NCBI GenBank assembly: GCA_025454175.1 | Contig: JALOOX010000058.1 | Span: 1 to 46,491, forward strand | Reading direction: 5' to 3' | DNA from: Syntrophobacteraceae bacterium | GTDB taxonomy: Bacteria > Desulfobacterota > Syntrophobacteria > Syntrophobacterales > Syntrophobacteraceae | DNA length: 46,491 bases | Shown: positions 28,112-37,657 of the stretch, one piece after another | Layout: each line of letters starts with the position of its first letter | How positions within the stretch are numbered: position 1 is the first letter of the stretch | The notes under the pieces: model-generated | Seen by the model: the letters and a program-made list of their open reading frames with translations, nothing else | Database searches by the model: none | What the model was told of the DNA's origin: nothing | Made by a program: the position numbers and the translations under genes

Positions 28112-29104
28112 TTAGCCCATGGGCTCCTTCTTCCCGTCCAGCCGGGCCGTGCGGGGCTGCTCGGGAGGGAACAGGGTGCCGGCTTTGTGGGATACGGCCT
28201 TTTCGATGTCCCCGATGTGGCAGATGACGGCAACTTTGCCGGTACGTTCCACAAAATCGCAGGCCGCCTCGACCTTGGGCTTCATGGAGCCTTCGGGGAG
28301 CTCCCCCTGTCCCAGGTGAAAGGCCGCCTCGGCGGGGGACAGCCTGTCCAGGAATCGCTGCCCGGGAAGTCCGTAGGAAAGGGCCACACCCGGCACGTCG
28401 GTGGCGATGACGAGCATCTCGGCCTCCACTTCCCTTGCCAGCACCGCGCTGGCGAGATCCTTGTCGATGACGGCATCCACACCGTGGAAGGCTCTCCGCT
28501 CTCTCACCACCGGAATCCCTCCCCCTCCACAGGCGATCACCAGGAATCCCATCTGGATCAACCTCCTGATTTCACGTTTCTCCACGATGGTGAGCGGCCT
28601 GGGGGATGCCACCACCCGCCGGTATCCCTTGGGGGTCCAGGTGGTGGGATAGGGCAGGGCCAGGGCCTCGGATTCCGAAAAGCCCGGACCGATGGGCTTG
28701 GTCGGATTCGAGAAGGCGGGGTCTTTTTCATCGACAACAACGTAGCTCAAGATGCTCACAAAAAGCTGCTCGCCATCGAGACCGAGCTCCATGAGCTCGT
28801 TGTCGAGGGTGGATTCGATCATGTATCCAATCTGCCCCTGGGTTTGGGCCACAAGGATTTCGAGAGGCAGCCGGGGGAGAGTGCCGCAGCATTCCTGTTG
28901 AAGGAGCAGGTTCCCCACCTGGGGACCGTTGCCGTGAGTGACGACGATCCGATATCGCCTCGAGAGTCTGGCGATCTGGCGCATCGGGGTCCTGAGGTTT
29001 TCCAGCTGATCGGCAATGGAGCCCTCCTCTCCCTTGCGGATGAGCGCATTTCCGCCCAGGGCAATGAGGATGGTCGGTTTTTGAACCGCTGGGGAGGTAT
29101 GCAT
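28112..29104 (-). CDS. arcC: Carbamate kinase
   Basis: The 330-residue enzyme makes ATP and ammonia/CO2 from carbamoyl phosphate and ADP, usually at the end of arginine or purine-derived catabolism. Family signatures are clear: LIALGGNAL, VVTHGNGPQVGNLLLQQE, VIACGGGGIPV, DKDLAS and GSMKPKVEA. GGAG lies about ten bases before the ATG at 29104; the frame runs open to 29383 but the extra residues are not conserved. No arcA or arcB is adjacent. The name follows the family; a purine-type role is possible. Confidence 0.92.
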   Translation of the reverse strand: MHTSPAVQKPTILIALGGNALIRKGEEGSIADQLENLRTPMRQIARLSRRYRIVVTHGNGPQVGNLLLQQECCGTLPRLPLEILVAQTQGQIGYMIESTLDNELMELGLDGEQLFVSILSYVVVDEKDPAFSNPTKPIGPGFSESEALALPYPTTWTPKGYRRVVASPRPLTIVEKREIRRLIQMGFLVIACGGGGIPVVRERRAFHGVDAVIDKDLASAVLAREVEAEMLVIATDVPGVALSYGLPGQRFLDRLSPAEAAFHLGQGELPEGSMKPKVEAACDFVERTGKVAVICHIGDIEKAVSHKAGTLFPPEQPRTARLDGKKEPMG

Positions 29105-29398
29105 CTGCGATATCTCCGGCTTGTTGATTGGTCGCGCGGAGCCCGGCGAATCCAGCCCGGGCGCATCGACGGAAAGCCATCGTCCCGGATTCCATGAAGA
29201 CGGACACGGCGGCGCCGCTCTCGGATTCTCATTAACGGCCGGCGAGGAGCGCGTCAAGGCGTCGCCACAATATGCACCATTTTTCATGAAGTCGTGGTAA
29301 GCTGCAAGACCGTGTCGGACGGACGACATTGGACGGTTTGCCGGCATCCTGCGGAGGATGCGGGGTATTCCCTTGAGTCTCACTTGAAGCGAGGTGGT

Positions 29399-30202
29399 AT
29401 GAGGAAGTTCATAGCGGTGTATATAGATCTCGAAAACGTCGCCGGCATCTTGAACCTGGACAAAATGCTCCAGGACATCATCCTGGAGGAGGACAAGGAA
29501 GATCCGGAGGAGTACGTTTTCGCGGTGAAATTTGCCTGCGGAAACACCAATTCAATTTCAAAGCTGCGGGAGCAGTTGATCAACCACAATTTTGACATTC
29601 GGGAAGCTCCCCATATCTCCGGCAAGAAGAACCGTGCCGACCTGATCATCAGCCTCAACGCCTTTGAGAAGCTCTATCTCGAAAAACCTTCCATCGACCG
29701 CTTTGTCTTCGTCACCCGGGATTCGGATTTCTCCGTCATCATGGATCTCCTGAGGAAGTACGGCAAGGAGGTCTGGCTCATCACCCAGGCGGATGACGCT
29801 CAGCGCCCCATTTTCACGAGCTGCACGGACAACATCATGGAGCTTCCGCAGCTCCAGAAGACGGCTTCCCGCAAGGAGAAGAAGACCGCCAAGCCGAGGA
29901 AGGACAGCCTCGCGGCGGGAGAAAAGCGACCTCCCTTGGAAGAGGAGGGCGAGAGCGCCAAGGACAAGACCGCCGAGGAGCTCTTCAAACGGGTGCTCGT
30001 CAGCCTGGATCCCAGCGAGGAACATCAGCTGACTGTTATAGCCAATAAAATGAGACAGTTGGATAAATCATTCAAGATCAAGAACACTGGCTACAAGAAG
30101 ATGACCAACCTGGCCAAGGAATTCGAGAAAAAGGGGTGGTTCAAGGCCATTAAGAACAAGGAAGGCCACATGATGATCATCGATCTGGACGTTGCTCGAT
30201 GA
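29399..30202 (+). CDS. NYN-domain nuclease with LOTUS/OST-HTH domain
   Basis: The 267-residue protein opens with a NYN (PIN-like) domain: YIDLENV, RADLIISLNAF and FVFVTRDSDFSVIM supply the acidic residues of the active site. A basic Lys/Glu-rich linker (about 155-195) follows, then an OST-HTH/LOTUS-like segment (about 195-260; LFKRVLVSLDPSEEHQLTVI, then TGYKKMTNLAKEFEKKGWF). NYN proteins are mostly RNA-cleaving or RNA-binding, and LOTUS domains bind RNA, so a role in RNA processing is plausible. GAGGTGG precedes the ATG. It lies beside an ABC-F gene on the opposite strand. Confidence 0.82.
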   Translation: MRKFIAVYIDLENVAGILNLDKMLQDIILEEDKEDPEEYVFAVKFACGNTNSISKLREQLINHNFDIREAPHISGKKNRADLIISLNAFEKLYLEKPSIDRFVFVTRDSDFSVIMDLLRKYGKEVWLITQADDAQRPIFTSCTDNIMELPQLQKTASRKEKKTAKPRKDSLAAGEKRPPLEEEGESAKDKTAEELFKRVLVSLDPSEEHQLTVIANKMRQLDKSFKIKNTGYKKMTNLAKEFEKKGWFKAIKNKEGHMMIIDLDVAR

Positions 30203-30242
30203 ATGAGCCCGTTAGAACCGGAGCACCATCCATCGAGCATTC

Positions 30243-32069
30243 TCAGGTTCCCGCCTTGATCGCCTCGAGGGCTTCCCAGCGCTGGTAGGCATCCTCCATT
30301 TCCCTTTCGAGGGCTTCAAGCCTGTTCCTGGCCTCGGCGATTTCTTTTCCCTGCTTCTGGTAAAAGGACGCATGGGACATGGCCTCGTACAGGTCCCTCT
30401 GCTTGGCTTCCAGCGCGGTGATGCGTTCGGGGAGGGCATCGAGCTCGCGCTGCTCCCTGTAGCTCAGGGACCGTCGCGACGTGCCGGGGCTTTGGCGGCG
30501 TGCCGGGTCAGGGGATTTCTTCTCCGCCAAGGGCGAGGCCGTGGCTCTTCGCTGCCGGAGCCAGTCGTCGTAGCCCCCCACGTATTCACCGACGCGTCCC
30601 TGGCCTTCGAGAACCAGGGTGCTGGTCACGACGTTGTTGAGGAAGGCTCGGTCGTGGCTCACGAGGAGCAGGGTGCCAGTGTAGTCCAGAAGCAGCTCTT
30701 CGAGCAGTTCGAGGGTCTCGGTGTCCAGGTCGTTGGTGGGCTCGTCCATGACGAGGACATTGAAGGGTCTCGTGAAGAGACGGGCCAGGAGCAGCCTGTT
30801 GCGCTCTCCCCCGGAGAGGATGCGGACGGGAGACCGCGCCCGCTCCGGGGAGAAGAGAAAGTCCTGAAGGTAGCCCACGATGTGGCGCGGCTTCCCGTTG
30901 AAAAGGACGGTGTCGTTTCCTCCGCCGACGTTCTCGAGGACGGACTTTTCACCGTCCAGCTGTTCTCGAAGCTGATCGAAGTAAGCCACCTGGAGGTTCG
31001 CTCCGTGGCGTAGTCGACCTGCCCGTGGAACGAGATCTCCCAGGAGCAGCCGCAGGAGGGTGGTTTTCCCCGATCCGTTGGGGCCAATGATCCCGATCTT
31101 CTCGCCGCGCAGGATGAGCGTGGTGAATTCTCGAACGATGGGCTCTCCGGCGCCGTGGGAGAAGTCCACTCCCGATGCCTCGATGACCACCTTCCCGGAT
31201 GTGAAGGCTTCCTGGGCGCGCATCCGAACACTGCCCGGATGCGCGCGGCGAGCCCTTCGGAGCTCCCTCATGGATTCGAGGGCTCGAACCCTTCCCTCGT
31301 TGCGCGTCCGACGCGCCTTGATTCCCTGGCGGATCCAGACCTCCTCCCGGGCCAGCTTCTTGTCGAACTGATGCCATTGCTCGCTTTCAGCCGCCAGGGC
31401 GGCTTCTCGCCGCCGGACAAACGTCTCGTAGTCACAGGACCAGTCCAGCAGCTTTCCCCGATCCACCTCCACGATGCGGGTCGCCAGTCGTTTCAGGAAC
31501 ATGCGGTCGTGGGTCACAAAGACGATGGTTCCGGGAAACTTCAGCAGGAAATCCTCCATCCAATGGATGGCTTCGATGTCCAGGTGATTGGTGGGCTCGT
31601 CCAGCAGCAGGAGATCCGGATCGCCCACGAGGCCCCTGGCCAGAAGGACTCTCCTCTTCAGCCCCGAGGAGAGGGTTTCAAAGCGGGCATGGGGATCAAG
31701 TGCCAGGCGCGACATGATCAGGTCCACCTGGTTTTGCACGCGCCACCCGGAATCCTCTGATTCCTGCGGCTCGCCGGCCCCTGCCCCTGGACCGTTCAGA
31801 ACCGATGACACGACAGCGCTGCCGGGACCCTGGATGTCATGGGGAACCTCCTGCGGAAGCAGGGCGACGCGAAGTCCCTGCCGCCGAACCACTTCTCCGT
31901 GGTCGGGGAGTATGTCACCGCTCAGGAGCTTCAGGATCGTCGTTTTTCCGGACCCGTTCCGGCCAATCAGGCACACTCGCTCCCCGGGTTCGATGTTCAG
32001 GCTCACCCCGTCGAGCAGGGACGGTCCACCGAAGCTCACACTGAGGTCCCGCAAGCCGATGAGCGCCAT
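30243..32069 (-). CDS. ABC-F family ATPase, Uup-like
   Basis: The 608-residue protein has two ATPase cassettes and no membrane domain. First cassette: GRNGSGKTT, LSSGLKRRVLLARG (LSSG instead of LSGG) and LLLLDEPTNHLD. Second cassette: GPNGSGKTT, LSGGERNRLLLARLF and VLVMDEPTNDLD. A C-terminal coiled region (about 530-605) is typical of Uup. Such proteins act on the ribosome or in DNA repair. GGGAGGATG precedes the ATG at 32069; the frame open to 32153 would add 28 weakly conserved residues. Confidence 0.9.
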   Translation of the reverse strand: MALIGLRDLSVSFGGPSLLDGVSLNIEPGERVCLIGRNGSGKTTILKLLSGDILPDHGEVVRRQGLRVALLPQEVPHDIQGPGSAVVSSVLNGPGAGAGEPQESEDSGWRVQNQVDLIMSRLALDPHARFETLSSGLKRRVLLARGLVGDPDLLLLDEPTNHLDIEAIHWMEDFLLKFPGTIVFVTHDRMFLKRLATRIVEVDRGKLLDWSCDYETFVRRREAALAAESEQWHQFDKKLAREEVWIRQGIKARRTRNEGRVRALESMRELRRARRAHPGSVRMRAQEAFTSGKVVIEASGVDFSHGAGEPIVREFTTLILRGEKIGIIGPNGSGKTTLLRLLLGDLVPRAGRLRHGANLQVAYFDQLREQLDGEKSVLENVGGGNDTVLFNGKPRHIVGYLQDFLFSPERARSPVRILSGGERNRLLLARLFTRPFNVLVMDEPTNDLDTETLELLEELLLDYTGTLLLVSHDRAFLNNVVTSTLVLEGQGRVGEYVGGYDDWLRQRRATASPLAEKKSPDPARRQSPGTSRRSLSYREQRELDALPERITALEAKQRDLYEAMSHASFYQKQGKEIAEARNRLEALEREMEDAYQRWEALEAIKAGT

Positions 32070-32305
32070 TTCGATTGCATCCTCCCATGGTGAACAGGCC
32101 CCACGGAACCGCAGGTCCTGGATCATTCTCAAAATAACCGGCACGGACAGCACTTTTCAATGTCACGAAAGTGCTCGCGTGTGTCTATAGCCATCCCCGA
32201 CGGAGCGCACAATGGAAAACGGACGGAGTGATGCTTTTCCGCGACCCTGCCGATAATGTCCTGTGATCGTGCAGCGCGGAATCGCTCTTACTGAAGGAGA
32301 ATCGG

Positions 32306-32629
32306 ATGATTGGAGCTGTACAGACCCATATGAGCCCCATGCAGGCTCCCACGAAGTCGAGCGGCGCAGCTCCGGCTTCCAGCGCCGGCAATGCCGCTCC
32401 CCAGGGCACTCCGGAACTGCAGCAGCAGGTATCGGAGATCATCGCATCCCAGGGGGAAACGGCGGAAGCGATGCTTCAGGCTCAAGCATCCCTCTTCATG
32501 GCCGCCCTGGATATCAGGCAAGGCAGCGCCGCCCAAATCCTCGAAATGATGAACGCCATCCCACCGCCGCAGCGCTCGCAAGGAGACCCGTCCGGGCTGC
32601 CTGGAAGCATCCTCGACGTGACGGCCTGA
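32306..32629 (+). CDS. YjfB-like small protein (putative motility protein)
   Basis: The 107-residue product begins with a Pro/Ala/Ser-rich segment and then has a helix (AEAMLQAQASLFMAALDIRQ) and the ending GLPGSILDVTA. This fits the YjfB family, whose members share an A-x-x-x-x-A-x-L helix and a terminal GxxIDVxA. YjfB proteins are co-regulated with flagellar genes in some bacteria, but no motility gene is here. AAGGAG lies close before the ATG. It is transcribed away from the ABC-F gene. Confidence 0.6.
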   Translation: MIGAVQTHMSPMQAPTKSSGAAPASSAGNAAPQGTPELQQQVSEIIASQGETAEAMLQAQASLFMAALDIRQGSAAQILEMMNAIPPPQRSQGDPSGLPGSILDVTA

Positions 32630-32859
32630 CAGTGGGACGGACCTGCGGTCTCATGGAGTCATTAATGTGTTGAATTGTACGCAGGCTGAATGTGAATGCA
32701 GGAAGGCGGATCTGGCCCAGAAAATGCTATCTTAACGGTTGCCTCCTTTCCATCCCTGGGGAGCCGGGCGGCTTTGGCGATTGGAGCCGTCCGGTTTCCC
32801 AAACCCCTCTCTTGAAAAAAACCAAAATCCCGGTCAAGCCAGCGAAAAGTGGCCGAAGC

Positions 32860-33693
32860 TCAAACCTCATCCCAGGTCTTCCGACTCTTTTCGACTTTCT
32901 TCCTGATGTTCCGCCATGTATCCGTGGTCAGAAAGGACTGGTCCCAGCGAAAAAGCATCTGCTCGAACATCGCCCGGGGGACGGTGAACGTGATCTCATC
33001 GGTCTTGAGAAAACGTCGGTCTGAAGGGTCCCAACCGCCCAGAACGGCTTTCACCTTTCCCTGGGCCCGATACCGCAGGGGCCACGTCACAATATTGGCG
33101 CAACCCGCGCCAAAAGGCGAGCACACCGCTTCGAAGTCCCCCGTGACGAAGGTGGCCAGCTGGTGCAGCCCCGAGATGACTTCGGACCGCCCGAAGAAAA
33201 CGACAAACTCCGGTTCGTCGGGGGCGGTGATCTGGGACACCGGCTTGAAAACGCAGAAGCGGCGGGGAGCAGGCTCCGGATCCATCATGTCATAGAATTG
33301 ACGAGTTGCCTCCGGAGAGTCCAGGTAGCGCTCACCCTCGATGATGCCGGGAATGCCCGTGGAGACGTAGTGCACGATGAAATTCAGCTGGGGTTTCATG
33401 AAGCCCAGGAAGAAGGCGCACCCCAGGCACCCGAATCGCTCCCTGGAGAAGTAGGCGGCCGTGCGCTTCCTGCGGGCCAGCCAGAGCTGCCCGAAAACGC
33501 AGGAGAAGTTGTCCCAGAGCCCCTTCCAGTCCACTTCGTTGCGCGCCTCCTGCTCAACGTCGGGCAGCACTCCCGGCTTGGGGGCATATCCGGCTTCGGG
33601 CTCCACATCCGAATAGAACATTCCCATGGGCTCTTCATCGTGCCCCAGGGCGTCCAGCAGGCCCCCGAGCTTTTCAGTTTGAACCGGATTCAT
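32860..33693 (-). CDS. DUF169 domain protein
   Basis: The 277-residue protein matches DUF169: MNPVQTEKLGGLLDALGHDE, then the Cys-rich strand ERFGCLGCAFFLGF, VVFFGRSEVISGLHQL and FGAGCANIVTWPLRY. The family is uncharacterised and common in anaerobes. AAGGAG lies about ten bases before the ATG at 33693. The start lies inside the end of the PEP/pyruvate-binding gene (20-base overlap), which implies translational coupling and perhaps a joint function. Confidence 0.82.
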   Translation of the reverse strand: MNPVQTEKLGGLLDALGHDEEPMGMFYSDVEPEAGYAPKPGVLPDVEQEARNEVDWKGLWDNFSCVFGQLWLARRKRTAAYFSRERFGCLGCAFFLGFMKPQLNFIVHYVSTGIPGIIEGERYLDSPEATRQFYDMMDPEPAPRRFCVFKPVSQITAPDEPEFVVFFGRSEVISGLHQLATFVTGDFEAVCSPFGAGCANIVTWPLRYRAQGKVKAVLGGWDPSDRRFLKTDEITFTVPRAMFEQMLFRWDQSFLTTDTWRNIRKKVEKSRKTWDEV

Positions 33694-36364
33694 GTCCCAT
33701 CGCTCCTTTTTCGCAGTGCAGCGCGGACAATCCATCGAGGGCATCGTCTCCCGCATCCGCGCCTTTTCCCTCGAGTCCATAGTCCCCCACCAGGAATGCG
33801 CGGGCGATGGCGGGGACGCTGGTCTCACAGTGCATCAGCATGTCCATCTGCCGCGTGAAGAGCAGGAGCCGTCCGACCTGGTCCAGCTTGTCCTCGATAT
33901 CCTCGGAGGGATACTTCTGGAACTTGGCATCCACCCGGTCTCCCATGACCTCGACGCTAAAGCCCAGCTCCTTGAGGATGAGCCCAATGGCCCGGGCCCT
34001 CCGGTTTCGTCTCACGTCGTCGGCGGCGCCCCCCTTGAACGAGAAGGTGATGTAGTTCTTGTTGATGGTCTGCCCGCAGTAGGAATCCAGGATGCCGTAG
34101 TGGTAGCCCACGCGGGAGCTGAAGTTGAGGTACTTGTCCGAGACGATGGCATAGCTTCGGTCGCCGAAACGTTCGGCGCCGTAAGTGTTGGAGAGCATCT
34201 GCTCGCTCATCACCGACAGAAAACCACCGAACTCCACGGGGCGGGGCCGATGATACCTCAGTTCGTCGATGAGCATTCCCCGGAGCAGCGCCTTGAACGG
34301 CGCCGAGGAGATCTGTTTGACCTTGACCTTGCGGGTGTTGGGGCGCACACCCTCTATCCCTCCTCCCAGGTCGATGACCCTCAGGTCCAGGGGGATCGGA
34401 GCGTCCAGCTTCACGGCATGGCCTTCCTCGGCGGACACCACGTCGCTGATCTGGAACATTTCCGTGTAGGACGACTCATGGACCAGGCGCATCACGTCGT
34501 GCAGCGACTGGCAATACTCGGCTGAAAAGGAGGCGGATTTGGGGTCCACCAGGCGAAGGGGTGTGATGGCTTGGGAGACCTGTTTGAGGGTCTCGTAGAC
34601 GGGGGTTCCCTTCATGTGGGTTTCCCTCGGCTTCTGAAAGGCCAGGAGCTCTTCCACCCGTCCCGGGTAGACTCTTCCGGTGAAACCGTCCACGGTCACC
34701 ACCATGCCGGTGGGGATGGATTCCATGGCCTTCCTGGCATTGAGAAGGGTTGGGACGCCGAATTCGCGGGAGAGGGACGCCATGTGCCCCGTGACACTGC
34801 CCGAATCGGCGATGATGGCCTGAGCCTTCTGCATGACCACCACGAACTTGGGGGACGAATGTTTGGCCACGAGAACCGCCCCGTCGGGGAATTCCGAAAG
34901 GTCGTCGTCGGAGGTCACCTGGAAGGCCGGGCCACAGCCGACTCCAGGCGCGGCGATGGCCGCGTTTTCGATGATGGGGCTCAGACCCGAGGTCACTATG
35001 GGCTCGGGGACCGGGTGCGACGAATCGGATCCTTCGACGTGGAGGGGTCTCGCCTGGAGAACGAGGAGACGGCCTCCCCGGTCCAGGGCCCATTCCACGT
35101 CCTGGGGCTGCCCGTAGTGAGCCTCCAGCCGCTCGGCGAAAGCGGCAAGAATGCGCACCTGTTCGTCTGAAAGGCAGGAAGCTTCCTGCATATTCCCCGG
35201 AACGGGCATCTCGATGAGTCCCCCCTGGGGGTTGGTCACCAACTGCACCGCCTTTGATGAAATCGATCGCTCAATGATCCGGTGCTCGGGGTCCTTGCTC
35301 ACGGTGTAGCTGTCCGGCGTCACCACTCCGTCCACGGCATAGGGTCCGAGCCCCCAGACCCCGTTGACGAGAATCTGATCCAGGGATGGGTCGAAGGGGT
35401 GGTGAGAATAGAGGACGCCGCTGGCAACGGATTCGATCATTTCGAGACAGGCCACGCTCATGGCGATGTCCTCATCGCGGATCCCCTTGGTCAATCGGTA
35501 GGAAATGGCTCTCGGCGTGTAAAGGCTGGCCACAATGAACTTATAGGTTTGAACGAGCCGGTCCCTCGGCACATTCAAAACCGACAGGTACTGGCCGGCA
35601 AAGGAAAGCTCACTGTCTTCCCCGATGGCACTGCTCCGCAGGGAAACCTGGACCTCGGATCCCCGGTCTCCCCGGGCTGATATCCTGGCCGTCAGGGCGT
35701 CGTGGGCGTCCAGGATGGCCTGGGCCAATGGCTCCGGAACGGAGGCCGAGATGATGAGCCGTTGGATCTCCTCGCTGGCTTCGTTCAGGCTTTCAGGGTT
35801 TGCCGGGTCGATCGCCATCTTACGCTTGTCGACCTCATCGACCAGGTCGTTGGCGGCCATGAAGTGGTTGAAGGCCACGGTGGTGATGGCGAACCCATCG
35901 GGGATGGGGAGGTTCACCCGGTTGAGGACCTCTCCGAGGTTCGCGTTCTTTCCGCCCACCCAGTCGACCATCTCCCTGGTGATGCCCGAATAGGGCAGGA
36001 TCCAGTCCTCGATATCGATCTCCCTGCGGCTTTCCAGGGTTTCCTTGATTTTCGCGTTGATCTGCTCCACGATTTCGAAGAGCCGTTGATGGCGGTTGCC
36101 CGAAAGGGTGTTGAGGCTGCTCACCATGCGCAGGGTGTAAAAGACGGCGCGGGCCGACTGAGAGCGGACATAGGCCATGCCGAACACCCGATGGCCCATG
36201 AGCTTGTCCTCGATATCGGTGATGATCCTTGAGAGCTCCGCGTTCGAATCCAGGAGCTGCTTGAACTGCTCGTACTTGCCCCGGAAAATGCCGGTGAGGT
36301 CCTTCTTGGGAGACTCGGGACGAATTCGTTTGAAAAAGCCGAGAATACTCAGGCGCGCCGTCAT
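33674..36364 (-). CDS. PEP/pyruvate-binding protein with phosphohistidine domain and atypical C-terminus
   Basis: The 896-residue protein combines an N-terminal helical region (1-120), a pyruvate phosphate dikinase N-terminal ATP-binding domain (about 125-440; VGGKNANLGEVL, VSLRSSAIGEDS, DVEWALD and LVLQARP) and a swivelling phosphohistidine domain with H527 in GSVTGHMAS. From about 580 the sequence is not the PEP-synthase TIM barrel; it lacks its catalytic Cys and barrel motifs and has its own pattern (VIDLGGGIEGVRP, FGGFLSVMSEQML, RVGYHYGILDSYCG). It therefore probably phosphorylates something other than pyruvate, or is regulatory. It overlaps DUF169 by 20 bases. Confidence 0.82.
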   Translation of the reverse strand: MTARLSILGFFKRIRPESPKKDLTGIFRGKYEQFKQLLDSNAELSRIITDIEDKLMGHRVFGMAYVRSQSARAVFYTLRMVSSLNTLSGNRHQRLFEIVEQINAKIKETLESRREIDIEDWILPYSGITREMVDWVGGKNANLGEVLNRVNLPIPDGFAITTVAFNHFMAANDLVDEVDKRKMAIDPANPESLNEASEEIQRLIISASVPEPLAQAILDAHDALTARISARGDRGSEVQVSLRSSAIGEDSELSFAGQYLSVLNVPRDRLVQTYKFIVASLYTPRAISYRLTKGIRDEDIAMSVACLEMIESVASGVLYSHHPFDPSLDQILVNGVWGLGPYAVDGVVTPDSYTVSKDPEHRIIERSISSKAVQLVTNPQGGLIEMPVPGNMQEASCLSDEQVRILAAFAERLEAHYGQPQDVEWALDRGGRLLVLQARPLHVEGSDSSHPVPEPIVTSGLSPIIENAAIAAPGVGCGPAFQVTSDDDLSEFPDGAVLVAKHSSPKFVVVMQKAQAIIADSGSVTGHMASLSREFGVPTLLNARKAMESIPTGMVVTVDGFTGRVYPGRVEELLAFQKPRETHMKGTPVYETLKQVSQAITPLRLVDPKSASFSAEYCQSLHDVMRLVHESSYTEMFQISDVVSAEEGHAVKLDAPIPLDLRVIDLGGGIEGVRPNTRKVKVKQISSAPFKALLRGMLIDELRYHRPRPVEFGGFLSVMSEQMLSNTYGAERFGDRSYAIVSDKYLNFSSRVGYHYGILDSYCGQTINKNYITFSFKGGAADDVRRNRRARAIGLILKELGFSVEVMGDRVDAKFQKYPSEDIEDKLDQVGRLLLFTRQMDMLMHCETSVPAIARAFLVGDYGLEGKGADAGDDALDGLSALHCEKGAMGHESGSN

Positions 36365-36655
36365 GGCTCAGGGACTCCGGGCAGTTCTGAATTGCCGCAT
36401 GTTGCAGCAGCCTCGCCGGCATGACGCCATTGCAGTCATCCAGCTCAACCCCAAGTATAGCGCGAAGGGGCGAGGAGATGAAATCATTTGTTCCAGGTGT
36501 GCTGAAGCCTGGCTTGTATTCACCGTGGCTTGGGTCTAAGATGATTCATGTGGTTTGATTCCATCCCTCCGGCCATTCCGGGAGGGGCAGGCCACTTTCC
36601 GGCTGGTCCGGCCACGGGACCGCCTCGTCCCCGGTCCAAAGAGGTGCCCCGCGAA

Positions 36656-37657
36656 ATGAATGCGAACAGCGCCGAAAGCGAGCTCGCCCGAAAACGAATC
36701 ATTGCGGTGTGTTTCTCACTTCTCGTGGGCACAGCCCTGATGGGTCTCAAGTTCTACAATTACAGTCTGACGGGATCGACGGCGATCCTCTCCGATGCCC
36801 TGGAATCCATCATCAACGTGGTGGCGAGCGGTTTTGCCCTGATGAGCGTGATCCTCGTTTCCAGGCCTCCCGATTTCTGCCACCCTTACGGTCATGGCAA
36901 GATCGAGTATTTCTCGGCGGGCTTCGAGGGGGCGCTCATCGTCATAGCGGCCGTGGGAATTGTTCATCAGGGCTATCAGCAGATCATCACACCCCACGAG
37001 CTTCCCCATCTCGAGGCGGGCCTCTGGCTTCTCATGCTGACGGGCCTGGTGAACCTGGTCCTTGGATTGGGGCTCCTGCGCCTGGGCAGGCGCAGCCGCT
37101 CTCTCACGCTCATCGCCGACGGCAAGCACGTCCTCACCGATGTCTGCTCCACGGTCGGAGTTCTGGCCGGGTTGCTCCTGGTCCGGCAGACAGGCCTCTA
37201 TTGGCTGGACGGCGCCATAGCCTGCCTCATGGCCGTGATCATCCTGGTGACAGGCGCCAGGCTCATGCGCCACTCCTATGCCGGCTTGATGGATGCGGCG
37301 GACCCGGAGCTCCTCAATGAGATATCGCGCCTGGTCAACGAGCAGCGCAGGGAGAACTGGATCGATATCCACAGGCTTCGGGCGTGGCGGGCGGGGAACC
37401 GCCTTTTCCTGGATTTCCACCTCATTCTGCCGAGGGACCTGACCCTCGAGGATGCTCACGCCGAGGTCATGGAGCTCAGGCGCATTCTGGAGACCCGGCT
37501 GGGCGGGGTGGTGGAAGCCATGATCCACGCGGAGCCCTGCTCGGAGCCGGAATGCCCCATCTGCGGATTCGATCCGTGCAGGCTGCGGCAGCGGCCCTTC
37601 AAGCAGCGAAAGCCATGGGTATTGGAGCGCCTCACGTCCTACTTCAAGGCGCCCTAG
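36656..37657 (+). CDS. Cation diffusion facilitator transporter with C-terminal Cys cluster
   Basis: The 333-residue inner-membrane protein is a CDF metal exporter. It has about six membrane segments (between residues 13 and 205), the metal-site motifs SDALES (46-51), HPYGHGKIE (76-84) and ADGKHVLTD (154-162), and a cytoplasmic C-terminal domain. Unusually, the C-terminus ends in a Cys-rich stretch (CSEPECPICGFDPC) that could bind zinc or another metal. GAGG precedes the ATG at 36656. An ATG at 36548 would add a Pro/Gly-rich 36 residues. It is transcribed away from the PEP-binding gene. Confidence 0.88.
   Translation: MNANSAESELARKRIIAVCFSLLVGTALMGLKFYNYSLTGSTAILSDALESIINVVASGFALMSVILVSRPPDFCHPYGHGKIEYFSAGFEGALIVIAAVGIVHQGYQQIITPHELPHLEAGLWLLMLTGLVNLVLGLGLLRLGRRSRSLTLIADGKHVLTDVCSTVGVLAGLLLVRQTGLYWLDGAIACLMAVIILVTGARLMRHSYAGLMDAADPELLNEISRLVNEQRRENWIDIHRLRAWRAGNRLFLDFHLILPRDLTLEDAHAEVMELRRILETRLGGVVEAMIHAEPCSEPECPICGFDPCRLRQRPFKQRKPWVLERLTSYFKAP

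Noticed and set aside
28076..29197. 373-residue open frame on the plus strand
   Set aside because: It is antisense to the carbamate kinase gene, which carries all family motifs.
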